A stretch of 64,000 nucleotides of DNA from Chlorobium sp. (GCA_028280025.1 JANQMO010000040.1:1-64000), one strand, 5' to 3'; shown: positions 33,140 to 42,821, counted from the first letter of the stretch. Program-made: numbers and translations. The notes: generated by a model not told the origin, from the letters alone.

Positions 33140-35605
33140 TCACTGTGCGAACTGTCCGAAGCTGAAAATGAATTTCCATCCCTGGTTGTCCTCTCCGGGA
33201 TTGCTCTCGACAAAATCGAACCCGTAACCGTAATCGAGGCCTATGAGCCCGATGATCGGCAGATAGAGCCGCAGGCCGAGGCCGGCTGATTTTTTCAGGT
33301 CGCTGTAATCCATGTCACTGGTCGAGTTCCACAGATCGCCGGCCTCGACAAAGGCAAGCGCATAGATGCTCGCGGTCGGCGAGAGCGTCAGGGGATAGCG
33401 CAGTTCGCTGGTGAACTTGGAGTAAACTCTTCCTGTATACAGATCTGTTTCTGGATCCTCTATGCCGATCGCCCGGTCGTCATAACCTCTCAGCGGTACG
33501 GTATTCAGTGAAGAAAGCCCGCTGCCTCCCATGTAAAAAGAGTCTGTATAGGGGATGTAATCGTCATCGCTAAAGGTGTCCAGGTAACCATGCTGTGTTC
33601 CCAGGTGCAGGACAAGGTCTCCCATGAGAGGAAAATACCAGTTCGAAGTTCCGATGAACTTGTAAAAATCGACGCTGCCGGGCAGCGGTCCGCCTGCCAG
33701 CTGGGCTACGATCGAGTTTTTGCTGCCCCTGCGGGGATAGATCGGGTTGTCGATACTGTTCCTGGTGATTGTTTGTGTGATGGATACCTCGTCAGCCGAA
33801 TCGGGCTGGTTTTTAGAGTCGACAAAGCTCAGAAGTTCCCCTTCACTGTGCAGGTATTTCAGTTTCCAGTTGATCGTGAAATAGTCGTCCGGCCAGGTAA
33901 GGCGTCTGCCGACGTTCAGTGAAGCGCCATACTGTTTCAGAAGGTTGTCGTCGTCACCGTCATCGGTATAGTTTCTCTGTGTCGAGAAAATGGAAAAGCC
34001 GACTGCGGTTGGGGTGCCCCATGCCCACGGTTCGGTAAACGACAGCGAAAGCGTCCTGTAATCCTCGTTGCCGAACTGCCACTGGAATGAAAGTCTCTGC
34101 CCGTCACCATGCGGCAGCGGATCCCATCCCTTGCCGTTGAAGAGATCCTGTAGCGAGAAATTGTTGAAGGTCACGCCTACCGCCCCGGTAAAACCGACAT
34201 TGCCGCTGTAACCGACAGACGCATTGAACGTATCGGTCTGTTTTTCAGTCACGTTATAGGTGATGTCCACCGTTTTCGTGGCTTCATCCGGCTGGATATC
34301 GGGTCTGGTTGTTTCGGGGTCGAAATAGTTGAGCATGGAAATTTCCCTGACGCTCCTGACCACTTTCTTTCGGCTGAACATGTCGCCCGGGACAGTTCTC
34401 AGCTCTCTTCGGATAACATGGTCCTTGGTTTTTGTGTTTCCCCTGATGTTGACGTTTCGTATCCTGAACTGTTCTCCTTCACGAAGCACGATGTTGAGGT
34501 CAAGCGAGTCGGGCAGGACGACCTGTTCCTTGATAGAGGTCCGGAAAGAAAGGTAGCCGCGGTCCAGATAGAGTGAGGCGACGTCGCGGTTGTTCTGGGA
34601 AAAGTTCAGCCGTTCCTGGATTTTCTTTTCATTGTAGCGTTCGCCTTTCCGGATCCCGAAGACAGCGTTGAGGATTTCATTGGTGGCGAAATCTTTCGTG
34701 TTTCCGGTCCAGGTGATGTTTCTGATATAGTAGACCGGACCCTCTTCAATGAAGATGTCGATGTTGAGGCCTTTCCGGTTCTCGGTATACGATATCGAGT
34801 CCCGCAGGATCTTCATATCGCGGAAACCGTTCTCGCGGTAAAATCCGATGAGCAGTTTTTTATCCTGGCTGTATTGTTCCCTGTCGAGTTTGGGCTGGCC
34901 GAAAATTGTTTTCCACCAGGCGTTCTGATGCGTTTCCTCGAATACGTCCCGGAGTTTGCCATCCTTGAAGGAATCGTTTCCATGGAACCGGATTTTTTCG
35001 ATAATGACCTTCGTGTTTTCATCGATAGTGAACACAGCTTCTGCCCGGTTATTGCCGGTCGGTTTCAGGTCGAAAGAGACATCCGCCCTCAGGTACCCTT
35101 TTTCCGAATAGGTCTTTCTTATATTTTCGGCGGCGGTGAGCAGGCTTTGCTCGTCGATATGCCTGCCCGGATACAGAGCGGCAAGAGTGTTGAGTTCCCT
35201 GTCTTTGATCTTGTCATTGCCATTGAAGACAACTCTGTCGAGGATCGGCAGCTCGACGACGATAAAGCGGAGGGCTGCCGTTTGTCCGGAAATGTTCTGT
35301 TCGGCCTGAATGTCGCTGAACTTTTTCTGTTTCCAGAGATATTCGATCGTTCCCGGGATTTCAGGACCCGGAATGGAAACGGTGCCACCCTGCTTGAGCG
35401 GAATGTTGTTGAGCAATTCGGATTCCTTGACGGTTTGCAGGCCGTCAAAGGATATTTCGGATATCGTATATTGTGAAATCTGTTTCTGTGGAGATCGTGT
35501 TGCAGCAGACGATTCTGCACCTGCAAACGTTGATAAGAAGAAAAACAGCAGGCTGATGATAATGCTGCCCGGCAAAAGTGATGGTTGTTTCATGAAATTG
35601 CACAT
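33140..35605 (-). CDS. bamA: Outer membrane assembly factor BamA
   Basis: BamA is the essential beta-barrel core of the machine that folds outer-membrane proteins. The 821-residue protein has a signal peptide ending near AGAESSA, POTRA domains (about residues 45-420) seen in YTISEISFDGLQTVKESELL, DRVVFNGNDKIKDREL, IEKIRFHGNDSFKDGKLRDV, YYIRNITWTGNTKDF and IRNVNIRGNTKTKDHVIRRE, and a barrel with NPIYPRRGSKNSIVAQLAGG, FYMGGSGLSSLNTVPLRGYD (lid motif) and a C-terminus near WKFIFSFGQFAQ. It follows uppS by 8 bp, a common bacterial order. Confidence 0.95.
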   Translation of the reverse strand: MCNFMKQPSLLPGSIIISLLFFFLSTFAGAESSAATRSPQKQISQYTISEISFDGLQTVKESELLNNIPLKQGGTVSIPGPEIPGTIEYLWKQKKFSDIQAEQNISGQTAALRFIVVELPILDRVVFNGNDKIKDRELNTLAALYPGRHIDEQSLLTAAENIRKTYSEKGYLRADVSFDLKPTGNNRAEAVFTIDENTKVIIEKIRFHGNDSFKDGKLRDVFEETHQNAWWKTIFGQPKLDREQYSQDKKLLIGFYRENGFRDMKILRDSISYTENRKGLNIDIFIEEGPVYYIRNITWTGNTKDFATNEILNAVFGIRKGERYNEKKIQERLNFSQNNRDVASLYLDRGYLSFRTSIKEQVVLPDSLDLNIVLREGEQFRIRNVNIRGNTKTKDHVIRRELRTVPGDMFSRKKVVRSVREISMLNYFDPETTRPDIQPDEATKTVDITYNVTEKQTDTFNASVGYSGNVGFTGAVGVTFNNFSLQDLFNGKGWDPLPHGDGQRLSFQWQFGNEDYRTLSLSFTEPWAWGTPTAVGFSIFSTQRNYTDDGDDDNLLKQYGASLNVGRRLTWPDDYFTINWKLKYLHSEGELLSFVDSKNQPDSADEVSITQTITRNSIDNPIYPRRGSKNSIVAQLAGGPLPGSVDFYKFIGTSNWYFPLMGDLVLHLGTQHGYLDTFSDDDYIPYTDSFYMGGSGLSSLNTVPLRGYDDRAIGIEDPETDLYTGRVYSKFTSELRYPLTLSPTASIYALAFVEAGDLWNSTSDMDYSDLKKSAGLGLRLYLPIIGLIGLDYGYGFDFVESNPGEDNQGWKFIFSFGQFAQ

Positions 35606-35613
35606 CGTTGTTG

Positions 35614-36441
35614 TTACCTTCCTGGTATAGCGTTATTGTCTTTGATCTGGTCACTTGTCAAACCGAAACGGCGTTCCCTTTTCCGGAAATCCGTTATGGC
35701 GTCGAAGAACTGGGGTCTTCGGAAATCGGGCCAGTATATATCGGAGAAATATATTTCCGAATAGGCACTTTGCCATAAAAGAAAATTACTAATACGAGAT
35801 TCACCGCTTGTTCGTATCAGCAGTTCCGGTTCAGGCATCCCGTGTGTTGAAAGAAACGATTCCAGACATTGCTCGTCAAGATTTTCCGGAGATAATCTTC
35901 CGGCCTCGATTTCGGTGCAGATAGCCCTGCACGCCTGTAAGATATCCCATTTTCCGCTATAACTCAACGCAATGCAGAGCGTAAGACCGGTATTGTTTTT
36001 TGTGAGCTCCATTGTATCGTAGAGCGTCTGGCGGACTTTCCGGGGCAGCTGGGGGATATTGCCGATGACGTGCAGCCTTATGTTGTTTTTGTACAGTTCT
36101 CTTGCTTCCTTCTGCAGGACCTTGATAAGCAGCTGCATAAGGGCGGAGATTTCTTTTTCCGGTCTTTTCCAGTTTTCTGTTGAAAACGTAAAAAGTGTCA
36201 GGTACCGGATGCCGAGCTCTGCGGCGGCTTCTACAACGTCACGGACTGCGTCAACACCGGCAACATGTCCTTCAATGCGGGTTTTCCCTTTTTTTTGTGC
36301 CCATCGCCCGTTTCCATCCATGATGATTGCGATATGGGACGGAAGATTGCCTGTTGTTTTCAGTTCGTTTTTTCTTTGCTCTTCCTGGGGGTCGGTCGGG
36401 GATTTGAACCAGCGGGATGTCAATGCTCCTGATAAATCCAT
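35614..36441 (-). CDS. uppS: Isoprenyl transferase (undecaprenyl diphosphate synthase)
   Basis: UppS makes the cis-polyprenyl lipid carrier for peptidoglycan and LPS. From ATG 36441 the protein is 275 residues with HIAIIMDGNGRWAQKKGK near residue 35, where the Asp binds the diphosphate, then GHVAGVDAVRDVVEAAAELG, LTLFTFSTENWKRP, SYSGKWDILQACRA and EPELLIRTSGESRISNFLLW. All are hallmarks of the cis-prenyltransferase family. The in-frame ATG at 36492 is less likely. It is 8 bp upstream of bamA. Confidence 0.94.
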   Translation of the reverse strand: MDLSGALTSRWFKSPTDPQEEQRKNELKTTGNLPSHIAIIMDGNGRWAQKKGKTRIEGHVAGVDAVRDVVEAAAELGIRYLTLFTFSTENWKRPEKEISALMQLLIKVLQKEARELYKNNIRLHVIGNIPQLPRKVRQTLYDTMELTKNNTGLTLCIALSYSGKWDILQACRAICTEIEAGRLSPENLDEQCLESFLSTHGMPEPELLIRTSGESRISNFLLWQSAYSEIYFSDIYWPDFRRPQFFDAITDFRKRERRFGLTSDQIKDNNAIPGR

Positions 36442-36804
36442 AGTGAGACATTCGGGATAGTATACGTCAGTATCATCGTGACCCTTTGGCACAGGCCTGT
36501 TACCTTTATCGGCGATTCAGGTATCCGGCTGAGTCCGCCGGGTCAAAGCTTACCGGTTTCAATGTGTATTCCGATTGAACCGGGCAGCAGTCTGCCTTGC
36601 CGCGGAACCGCTCGTGACCTTGAACCAAAAGTGTCCTCTTCATGCTGCACGCCAAAGGTCGTGCGTTCATCGGTAGTCCAGATATATGAAATTGAATTAT
36701 ATGCAGTTATTTGTTATTATACAAACCGTATGTTGCCGTTCGTTATACCACATCGAGGCAACAGTTATCGACAGTGGTTTTCAATATTTGACAGTAGCCC
36801 GGCC
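36442..36804. other. Divergent intergenic region uppS-gatA
   Basis: This 363-bp gap must hold the promoters of uppS and gatA. The gatA frame stays open through it back to 36478, but the translated part shows no family likeness. I see no RNA gene, repeat or convincing promoter here. Confidence 0.4.
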
Positions 36805-38256
36805 GTGAATTTTTCCTCATATCAGATCCTGCGCGAGAAACTTCTCGAACGTGAAATCACCTGTGAATCGGTTGTTAACGACTACCTCGAGAGGATACGT
36901 GAGAACCGTCACAGGAATGTCTATATAACCGTATTCGAAAAAGAGGCTCTGCAGCGTGCAAGGGAGCTTGACCGTAAGCTGGAAAACGGCGGGCGTCCGG
37001 GCCGGCTTTTTGGGCTTCCCATGGCTGTCAAGGATAACATTTCCATCGAGGGCTTCAGGTTGACCTGTGCCTCGGCCATTCTGTCGAATTATACTGCAGT
37101 CTATGACGCCACGGTTGTCGACAGGCTTCTTGGCGAAGATGCTGTTTTTCTGGGCAAGGTGAACATGGACGAGTTTGCAATGGGCAGCTCCAACGAGAAT
37201 TCCGCATTTGGTCCGGTCCTCAATCCTTTTGACGAACAACGCGTTCCCGGCGGCAGTTCGGGCGGATCGGCGGCATCTGTTGCCGGTGACCTCGCGATGG
37301 CGGCTCTCGGGTCCGATACCGGAGGTTCCGTCAGGCAGCCCGCCGGTTTCTGCAATGTGGTAGGGCTGAAACCTACGTATGGACGGGTTTCCCGATACGG
37401 GCTTGTCGCGTTCGGTTCATCGTTCGACCAGGTCGGTGTTCTCGCCAAAAATTGTGACGATGCCGCGCTGGTTCTGGGTGTGATCGCCGGTAAGGACGAA
37501 TTCGATACGACCTCTTCCGGCCACACGGTCCCGGACTATCCCGCGGAGATGAACAACGTCTCTATCGAAGGTCTGAAGATAGGTGTTCCCAGAGAATATT
37601 TTCCTGAAACGCTTCACAGCAACGTGGCCTCGGTTGTAAGAAAGCGTCTTGATGAATTGCAGGAGGCCGGGGCTGAGCTCGTTGACATAACCCTGCCGGG
37701 AAGCGATTATGCGATAGCAGCCTATTATATCCTTACAACGGCAGAAGCATCGTCCAACCTTGCCCGTTTCGACGGTGCCCGCTATGGATACCGTTCAGAA
37801 AAGGCCTACAACTTGTCGGAGATGTATATCAATTCGAGAACCGAGGGATTCGGCAGCGAGGTCAAGCGGCGGATCATGCTCGGCACCTACGTCCTTTCTG
37901 CAGGTTATTACGATACCTACTACAAAAAAGCCCAGCAGGTAAGAAGAGTGTTTCTGAACAGTTATAGAGAGGCTTTCGACAGGGTCGATGTGATTGCCGG
38001 GCCGACATCACCTTTTCCCCCGTTCGGCATCGGGGACAAGACCGAAGATCCGCTCGAAATGTATCTTGCCGATGTATTTACCGTACCGGCCAGCATTGCC
38101 GGTATGCCTGCAGTCAGCGTGCCCGCGGGTTATGATGATACCGGTCTGCCGGTAGGTCTCCAGCTCATAGGAAATTTTTTCCGGGAAGGTGCAATCCTGG
38201 GGGTAGCAAGAGCCATACAGCAAGCCTGGTGCAATCAGGGAGAACTTAAGGAGTAA
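36805..38256 (+). CDS. gatA: Asp-tRNA(Asn)/Glu-tRNA(Gln) amidotransferase subunit A
   Basis: GatA is the amidase that supplies ammonia for conversion of Glu-tRNA(Gln) to Gln-tRNA(Gln) with GatB and GatC. From GTG 36805 the protein is 483 residues (MNFSSYQILREKLLEREITC). The Ser-cisSer-Lys triad is visible as Lys in GLPMAVKDNIS near 77, Ser in GGSSGGSAASVAGD near 151, and Ser in GSDTGGSVRQPAGF near 175. ATG 36730 would add 25 residues of unclear origin; family N-termini favour the GTG. gatB and gatC are not in this window, which is common. Confidence 0.94.
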   Translation: MNFSSYQILREKLLEREITCESVVNDYLERIRENRHRNVYITVFEKEALQRARELDRKLENGGRPGRLFGLPMAVKDNISIEGFRLTCASAILSNYTAVYDATVVDRLLGEDAVFLGKVNMDEFAMGSSNENSAFGPVLNPFDEQRVPGGSSGGSAASVAGDLAMAALGSDTGGSVRQPAGFCNVVGLKPTYGRVSRYGLVAFGSSFDQVGVLAKNCDDAALVLGVIAGKDEFDTTSSGHTVPDYPAEMNNVSIEGLKIGVPREYFPETLHSNVASVVRKRLDELQEAGAELVDITLPGSDYAIAAYYILTTAEASSNLARFDGARYGYRSEKAYNLSEMYINSRTEGFGSEVKRRIMLGTYVLSAGYYDTYYKKAQQVRRVFLNSYREAFDRVDVIAGPTSPFPPFGIGDKTEDPLEMYLADVFTVPASIAGMPAVSVPAGYDDTGLPVGLQLIGNFFREGAILGVARAIQQAWCNQGELKE

Positions 38257-38345
38257 TAAAACGACTTTCGGACTTGGTTCAATAATGTTATCCCGATTGT
38301 ACAATACTGTCCGGATTGCCCAGCATTTATCTGGAAATCCGCCTG

Positions 38346-38385
38346 AACAGTTCAACAACTCAACAGATCAACAATTCAACAACTA
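38346..38385 (+). repeat. Octamer tandem array (5 units) upstream of sucD
   Basis: AACAGTTC, AACAACTC, AACAGATC, AACAATTC and AACAACTA are five adjacent 8-bp units of the AACANNTC type. They end 32 bp before the sucD ATG, in its leader. Confidence 0.7.
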
Positions 38386-38417
38386 CTTACAGACTAACGA
38401 AGAAAGGAAGCAACAGT

Positions 38418-39320
38418 ATGAGCGTATTAGTCAACAAGGATACCCGGCTTGTCGTTCAGGGTATAACCGGAGGTGAAGGCACGTTTCACACATCCCAGAT
38501 TCTCGAGTACGGCACGAATGTTGTCGCTGGTGTTACTCCCGGTAAAGGCGGACTTCAGTATTCCGGAAACGACAGGGACACCTTTTCCCGGCCGGTTCCG
38601 GTCTATAACACGGTAAAGGAAGCCGTTGAAGCAGAGAATGCCAACGCGACCGTGATTTTCGTTCCCGCGCCGTTTGCTGCCGATGCGATCATGGAAGCGG
38701 CAGAAGCCGGCCTGAAAGTGATCATCTGCATAACCGAGGGTATACCCGTTAACGACATGATGAAGGCCTACAACTATGTACAGGAGCGCGGAGCTGTTCT
38801 TGTGGGTCCGAACTGCCCCGGTGTTATTACGCCTGACGAGGCCAAGGTCGGTATCATGCCCGGATTCATTCACAGGAAAGGTTCGATCGGTGTGGTGTCC
38901 AGGAGCGGAACATTGACCTACGAAGCGGTGCACCAGCTGACAAATGTCGGGCTTGGCCAGTCGACCTGCATCGGTATCGGCGGCGATCCTGTGATCGGCA
39001 CGCGCTTTATCGACGCGATCAAGCTCTTTGCCAAAGATGAAGAAACAGAAGGTCTTGTCATGATCGGAGAGATTGGCGGCAGTGCAGAAGAGGAAGCCGC
39101 CGAATACATAAAAAAACATTTCAAAAAACCGGTTGTCGGCTTCATTGCCGGCCGGACAGCCCCTCCCGGACGCCGGATGGGACATGCCGGCGCGATTGTC
39201 TCCGGAGGCAAGGGCACAGCCGAGGACAAAATAAGGGCGATGGAAAAAGCGGGAATAAAGGTTGTCGAGAATCCTGCCGATATCGGTGAAGCAATGCTTG
39301 AAGCCCTCGGAAGAGCCTGA
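38418..39320 (+). CDS. sucD: Succinyl-CoA synthetase alpha subunit
   Basis: SucD forms the phosphohistidine in the reversible ADP-forming succinyl-CoA ligase, which in green sulfur bacteria runs in the reductive TCA direction. From ATG 38418, with GAAAGGAAG upstream, the protein is 300 residues. Seen are LVVQGITGGEGTFHTSQ near 11 (CoA-binding), GPNCPGVITPDEAKVGIMPG near 125, SRSGTLTYEAVHQLT, CIGIGGDPVIGTRFIDAI, and the active-site His in GRRMGHAGAIVSGGKGTAED near 256. sucC is not adjacent. The upstream in-frame ATG at 38316 crosses the octamer array and is rejected. Confidence 0.95.
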   Translation: MSVLVNKDTRLVVQGITGGEGTFHTSQILEYGTNVVAGVTPGKGGLQYSGNDRDTFSRPVPVYNTVKEAVEAENANATVIFVPAPFAADAIMEAAEAGLKVIICITEGIPVNDMMKAYNYVQERGAVLVGPNCPGVITPDEAKVGIMPGFIHRKGSIGVVSRSGTLTYEAVHQLTNVGLGQSTCIGIGGDPVIGTRFIDAIKLFAKDEETEGLVMIGEIGGSAEEEAAEYIKKHFKKPVVGFIAGRTAPPGRRMGHAGAIVSGGKGTAEDKIRAMEKAGIKVVENPADIGEAMLEALGRA

Positions 39321-39369
39321 GCTGTCAGGAGTATATTAGACGACCCTCCATGGCAGCCTGATTTAATTC

Positions 39370-39723
39370 TATAGGTCCTATAGGTCCCATAAGTCCTATA
39401 GGACCTATAGATTTTCAAGAGCTATACTCCTCCCACTTCCAGTTACGGGCAGTTATCTTTTCCTGAGAACTGAAAATTGCTGACTGCCGACTATTTCTTT
39501 TATAGGTCCTATAGGTCCCATAAGTCCTATAGGACCTATAGATTTTCAAGAGCGATGCTCCTCACACTTTCAGCCACGGGCAGTTATCTTTTCCTGAGAA
39601 CTGAAAATTGCTGGCTGCCGACTATTTCTTTTATAGGTCCTATAGGTCCCATAAGTCCTATAGGACCTATAAATTTTCAAGAGCGATTTTCCCCAAACTT
39701 TTCGCCAAGGCAATTATCTTCCC
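39370..39723. repeat. Triplicated 131-bp tandem repeat with 40-bp palindrome
   Basis: The 40-bp palindrome (arms TATAGGTCCTATAGG / CCTATAGGACCTATA, centre TCCCATAAGT) starts at 39370, 39501 and 39632, exactly 131 bp apart. Between copies are conserved stretches beginning ATTTTCAAGAGC and containing GGGCAGTTATCTTTTCC and GAGAACTGAAAATTGCTG. The third unit diverges at its end into a heptamer array. There is no gene in this 466-bp gap between sucD and the convergent kdsD-like gene. Confidence 0.88.
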
Positions 39724-39772
39724 ACTGAGAACTGAGAACTGAGAACTGAGAACTGAGAACTGAGAACTGAGA
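39724..39772. repeat. Heptamer array ACTGAGA x7
   Basis: Seven perfect tandem copies of ACTGAGA follow the third 131-bp unit and end 15 bp before the stop of the next gene. Perfect identity suggests recent slippage expansion. Confidence 0.9.
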
Positions 39773-39786
39773 ACCGCCGACTATCC

Positions 39787-40767
39787 CTACAGTCCCAACG
39801 TCACGAGATCATGAATATGAAGCAGCCCTATGGGTCTGTTATCGTCATCGCAGACAAGCAGTTGGCTGATCCTGTGCGATTCGAGCATGTTCAAACAGTC
39901 CACGGCGAGGGTGTCCGGAGTGATGGTTTTCGGATCAGCCAGCATCACGTCAGCGGCGGTGAGAGAAAGGATATCGCTGGTATTCTGGATGAGCCTTCTG
40001 AGGTCGCCGTCGGTGAATATCCCTGAGAGCTTTCCTTTACTATCGACAATGCCGCTCATTCCGAACCGTTTGGAGGTCATTTCAAGGATCAGTTCGGTTA
40101 AAAGGGCGGATTCAGGGACAAGAGGGAGCGCATCGGCGGTCGCCATGATATCGGAAGCTTTCATGGTAAGCCGGCGTCCGAGTGAACCTTTGGGATGGAT
40201 TATAGCGAAATCACGATTCGTGAATCTTTTTTGATCCATGAGACAGAGCGCAAGGGCGTCACCCATGGCGAGCATTGCAGTTGTCGAGCATGTTGGGGCA
40301 AGGTCGAATGGACAGGCTTCCTGCTCAACGCTGACATCGAGGACAATATCCGCTTTTTCGGCCAGATACGAGCGCGTGTTGCCGGTGAACGCAAGTATGG
40401 AGACGCCGATTTTCCTCAGAGCGGGAAGGATGAAGTTCAGTTCGTCCGTCATGCCGCTTTTTGAAAGGCAGATGACTGCATCGTTTTTCGAGACGACCCC
40501 GAGATCGCCGTGAGCGGCTTCGGCAGGGTGCATGAAGAGAGCCGTTGTTCCGGTCGATGAGAGGGTTGCTGCTATTTTCTGGCCTATTATTCCGGATTTG
40601 CCCATACCGGAGATAATGATCTTTCCTTCGCATTTGCCGAGAAGCTCGACAGCGTTATAAAACTTATCGTCAAGGAGCGCGGCGGCGCGTCTCAGAGATT
40701 CCGCCTCCTGAAGAATAATTCGTTTGCCTGATTCAATGATGCTGCTGGATGATTCAGGAGTGTTCAT
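39787..40767 (-). CDS. kdsD: Arabinose-5-phosphate isomerase (KdsD/KpsF type)
   Basis: It interconverts ribulose-5-P and arabinose-5-P, the first step to Kdo for LPS. The 326-residue protein has a SIS domain with ISGMGKSGIIGQKIAATLSS near 54, FMHPAEAAHGDLGVV near 81 (active-site His) and ICLSKSGMTDEL near 100, then a pair of CBS domains: SDIMATADALPLVPESALLT near 205 and TDGDLRRLIQN near 255. The length and order match the family. The two CBS domains suggest control by an unknown ligand. It fits with lpxB and lptC in the window as part of LPS synthesis. Confidence 0.92.
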   Translation of the reverse strand: MNTPESSSSIIESGKRIILQEAESLRRAAALLDDKFYNAVELLGKCEGKIIISGMGKSGIIGQKIAATLSSTGTTALFMHPAEAAHGDLGVVSKNDAVICLSKSGMTDELNFILPALRKIGVSILAFTGNTRSYLAEKADIVLDVSVEQEACPFDLAPTCSTTAMLAMGDALALCLMDQKRFTNRDFAIIHPKGSLGRRLTMKASDIMATADALPLVPESALLTELILEMTSKRFGMSGIVDSKGKLSGIFTDGDLRRLIQNTSDILSLTAADVMLADPKTITPDTLAVDCLNMLESHRISQLLVCDDDNRPIGLLHIHDLVTLGL

Positions 40768-40958
40768 GTGCAGATGTCAGGTTTTACGGCTGCCTTTCTG
40801 TTCTGTTCGCTGCTCTTCCGGAGATGCCGGTGAAAGGAACGTAGAGAGGAGCGCCGGTCAGGGAATGTTTACAAAAACTACCAAATATTGATATTTTTAT
40901 TACAATTTGAGCTATTGTTGGCGGATTTAATGCTTTTTCCAAGAAAAATCAAGTAGCT

Positions 40959-41306
40959 ATGAGCTGGCTTATCATTTTGTGTTTTGCACTCCCGATTTTG
41001 TTTGGTCTCCTTTTTGTCATGACGAAATTCGTCAGGCATATGAAAGAAGAGCAGAACATGGAAATCGAGTCTTTCAAGGACTCGCTGATCGATGAGAACA
41101 ATCCTGTGGGGCTGTCGGGTAAAGAGCTTGAAAGCATGAAAATGCAGCAGGAAGAAGCCCAGAAACATTTGCGGGAAGTGATCGCAAAAATTCCCGTTGA
41201 AGAGAAAGACGGAAGACTCCGTCCGGCTTTCGATAAAATGAAACAGTTTCGGGACAAGGCATCTGAAAAATCAGCAGGAAACGGTAACGGGGCTGAGAAG
41301 AATTGA
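40959..41306 (+). CDS. Small membrane-anchored protein of unknown function
   Basis: The 115-residue product begins MSWLIILCFALPILFGLLFV, one membrane helix, followed by a charged, probably helical cytoplasmic region (KFVRHMKEEQNMEIESF; MKMQQEEAQKHLREVIAKI) and an Asn/Lys-rich tail. I do not recognise a family. It lies 30 bp upstream of the flippase gene on the same strand and may be co-transcribed. The preceding 190-bp gap shows no other gene. Confidence 0.6.
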   Translation: MSWLIILCFALPILFGLLFVMTKFVRHMKEEQNMEIESFKDSLIDENNPVGLSGKELESMKMQQEEAQKHLREVIAKIPVEEKDGRLRPAFDKMKQFRDKASEKSAGNGNGAEKN

Positions 41307-41336
41307 GCTGCGATATCACAACCGGGTTGCAGTTCC

Positions 41337-42821
41337 ATGCTCGATAAGCTGAAACTGCTGGCAAAGGATACCGTCATCTACGGTGCCAGCACAATTCTTG
41401 CAAGGGGACTGAACTATATTCTTGTTCCCCTCTATGCCAATCTTCTGACGACCTTCGAAAACGGTGTTCACGCGCTGATCTACGCCAACATCGCGCTGGC
41501 AAACGTTCTGTTTGCCTATGGGATGGAAACGTCCTATCTGAAAGTCTCCTCCGATACGATACGGTCCGGTGATGACAGTACCGGATGTTTTTCCACAGCG
41601 GTTGTCTCCCTTTTCCTGACGTCCACATTGTTTACCGTTTCGATTCTGCTTTTTGCCCCCGCGATTGCAGGACTGATCGGATTGAGCGGTGACCAGCAGG
41701 AGTTCATACGGTATGCGGCGATCATTCTCTGGCTCGATGCCATGCTGGTTATTCCTTTTGCCGAGCTGCGCCTGAAACGCAAAGCGGTACGGTTTGCCGT
41801 CGCAAGGGTGATCGGGGTGGTTATCGTCGTTGCGGCTGCAGTTATACTGATTGCCGGGTTCCAGACCGGCCTGAAAGGAGCCTTTTTTGCCAATATCGCG
41901 GGATCGTTTGCCAGCCTTGTGATCGTTCTCCCCGTTTTCCGGCAGTTCAGAAGACTGTTTTCCGCCGCCGCCCTGCGGGAAATGCTCAGGATCGGACTTC
42001 CTTATGTGCCGACAGGGGTTGCCGGTCTTCTCGTACATCTTATCGACCGGAACGTCCTTATAAGAATGCGTCCGGATGACATCGAGAGGATATACGGTCC
42101 GGGACTCCAGGCTTCCGATGTCGTCGGGATTTATGGCCGCGTCGCGGCGTTCGGTATCCTTATCCAGCTCTTTATCCAGGTGTTCAGGTTTGCCTGGCAG
42201 CCCTTTTTTCTTCAGCATGCCGACGACCCGGAAGCCAAAAAACTGTTTCGTCAGGTGCTGAGTATCTCAAGCGTTTTTGCCATGGTTATCGCTCTTGCTG
42301 CAACACTTTTCGTTCCGGATCTCGTCAGGCACCACTATTTTGGGTCTCTCTACCTTCTCCCCCCGGCTTACTGGATCGGCCTGTCCATACTCCCGTGGAT
42401 ATTTTTCAGTTACATATTCGATATGATCTCGACAAACCTTTCCGCCGGTATTCTTATAACCGGCAGCACCAGGTATCTGCCGGTTGTAACCTTTTCCGGT
42501 GCGGGAGTCACGACTGCCGTATGTATCCTGCTCGTACCCGTAATGGGAATGGACGGGGCCGCGATAGCGATACTTTCCGGTACGGTGGTGATGAGTTTCT
42601 GTATGGGGTATTTTTCTCTGAAAGTGTATCCGAACAGCTATCAGTGGTTCAGGCTGCTCCTGCTCCTCGGAACCGGATTGCTGTTAGGGCGTATGCCCGG
42701 TATTGTCAATGTTGACAGCATATGGTTTGACGCCGTTCTGACGGCCGGTTATCTCGGGATAGTCCTTGTCGTTTTCCGTAACGAAGCCGGTTTTGTTTTC
42801 AGATCGCTGAAGTCCGGGTAG
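41337..42821 (+). CDS. Polysaccharide flippase (Wzx/MATE-like, MOP superfamily)
   Basis: The 494-residue protein is highly hydrophobic with about 12-14 helices. It starts MLDKLKLLAKDTVIYGASTI, typical of Wzx-type flippases, where an amphipathic helix precedes YGASTILARGLNYILVPLYA. Other typical stretches are ETSYLKVSSD near 65, KAVRFAVARVIGVVIVVAAA near 148 and APIFIPYIFDMIST-like PWIFFSYIFDMISTNLSAGI near 355. It probably moves undecaprenyl-linked or other glycans across the inner membrane. No glycosyltransferase cluster surrounds it, so the substrate is unknown. Confidence 0.83.
   Translation: MLDKLKLLAKDTVIYGASTILARGLNYILVPLYANLLTTFENGVHALIYANIALANVLFAYGMETSYLKVSSDTIRSGDDSTGCFSTAVVSLFLTSTLFTVSILLFAPAIAGLIGLSGDQQEFIRYAAIILWLDAMLVIPFAELRLKRKAVRFAVARVIGVVIVVAAAVILIAGFQTGLKGAFFANIAGSFASLVIVLPVFRQFRRLFSAAALREMLRIGLPYVPTGVAGLLVHLIDRNVLIRMRPDDIERIYGPGLQASDVVGIYGRVAAFGILIQLFIQVFRFAWQPFFLQHADDPEAKKLFRQVLSISSVFAMVIALAATLFVPDLVRHHYFGSLYLLPPAYWIGLSILPWIFFSYIFDMISTNLSAGILITGSTRYLPVVTFSGAGVTTAVCILLVPVMGMDGAAIAILSGTVVMSFCMGYFSLKVYPNSYQWFRLLLLLGTGLLLGRMPGIVNVDSIWFDAVLTAGYLGIVLVVFRNEAGFVFRSLKSG

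Noticed and set aside
39370..39772. Possible CRISPR array
   Set aside because: There are regularly spaced 40-bp palindromes at a 131-bp period, but the spacers are near-identical to each other, so this is a tandem duplication and not an array. No cas genes are present.
41316..42218. 300-residue minus-strand ORF opposite the flippase
   Set aside because: It is antisense to the hydrophobic flippase, giving a hydrophilic Asn/Lys/Gly-rich mirror product. There is no domain or plausible start context.
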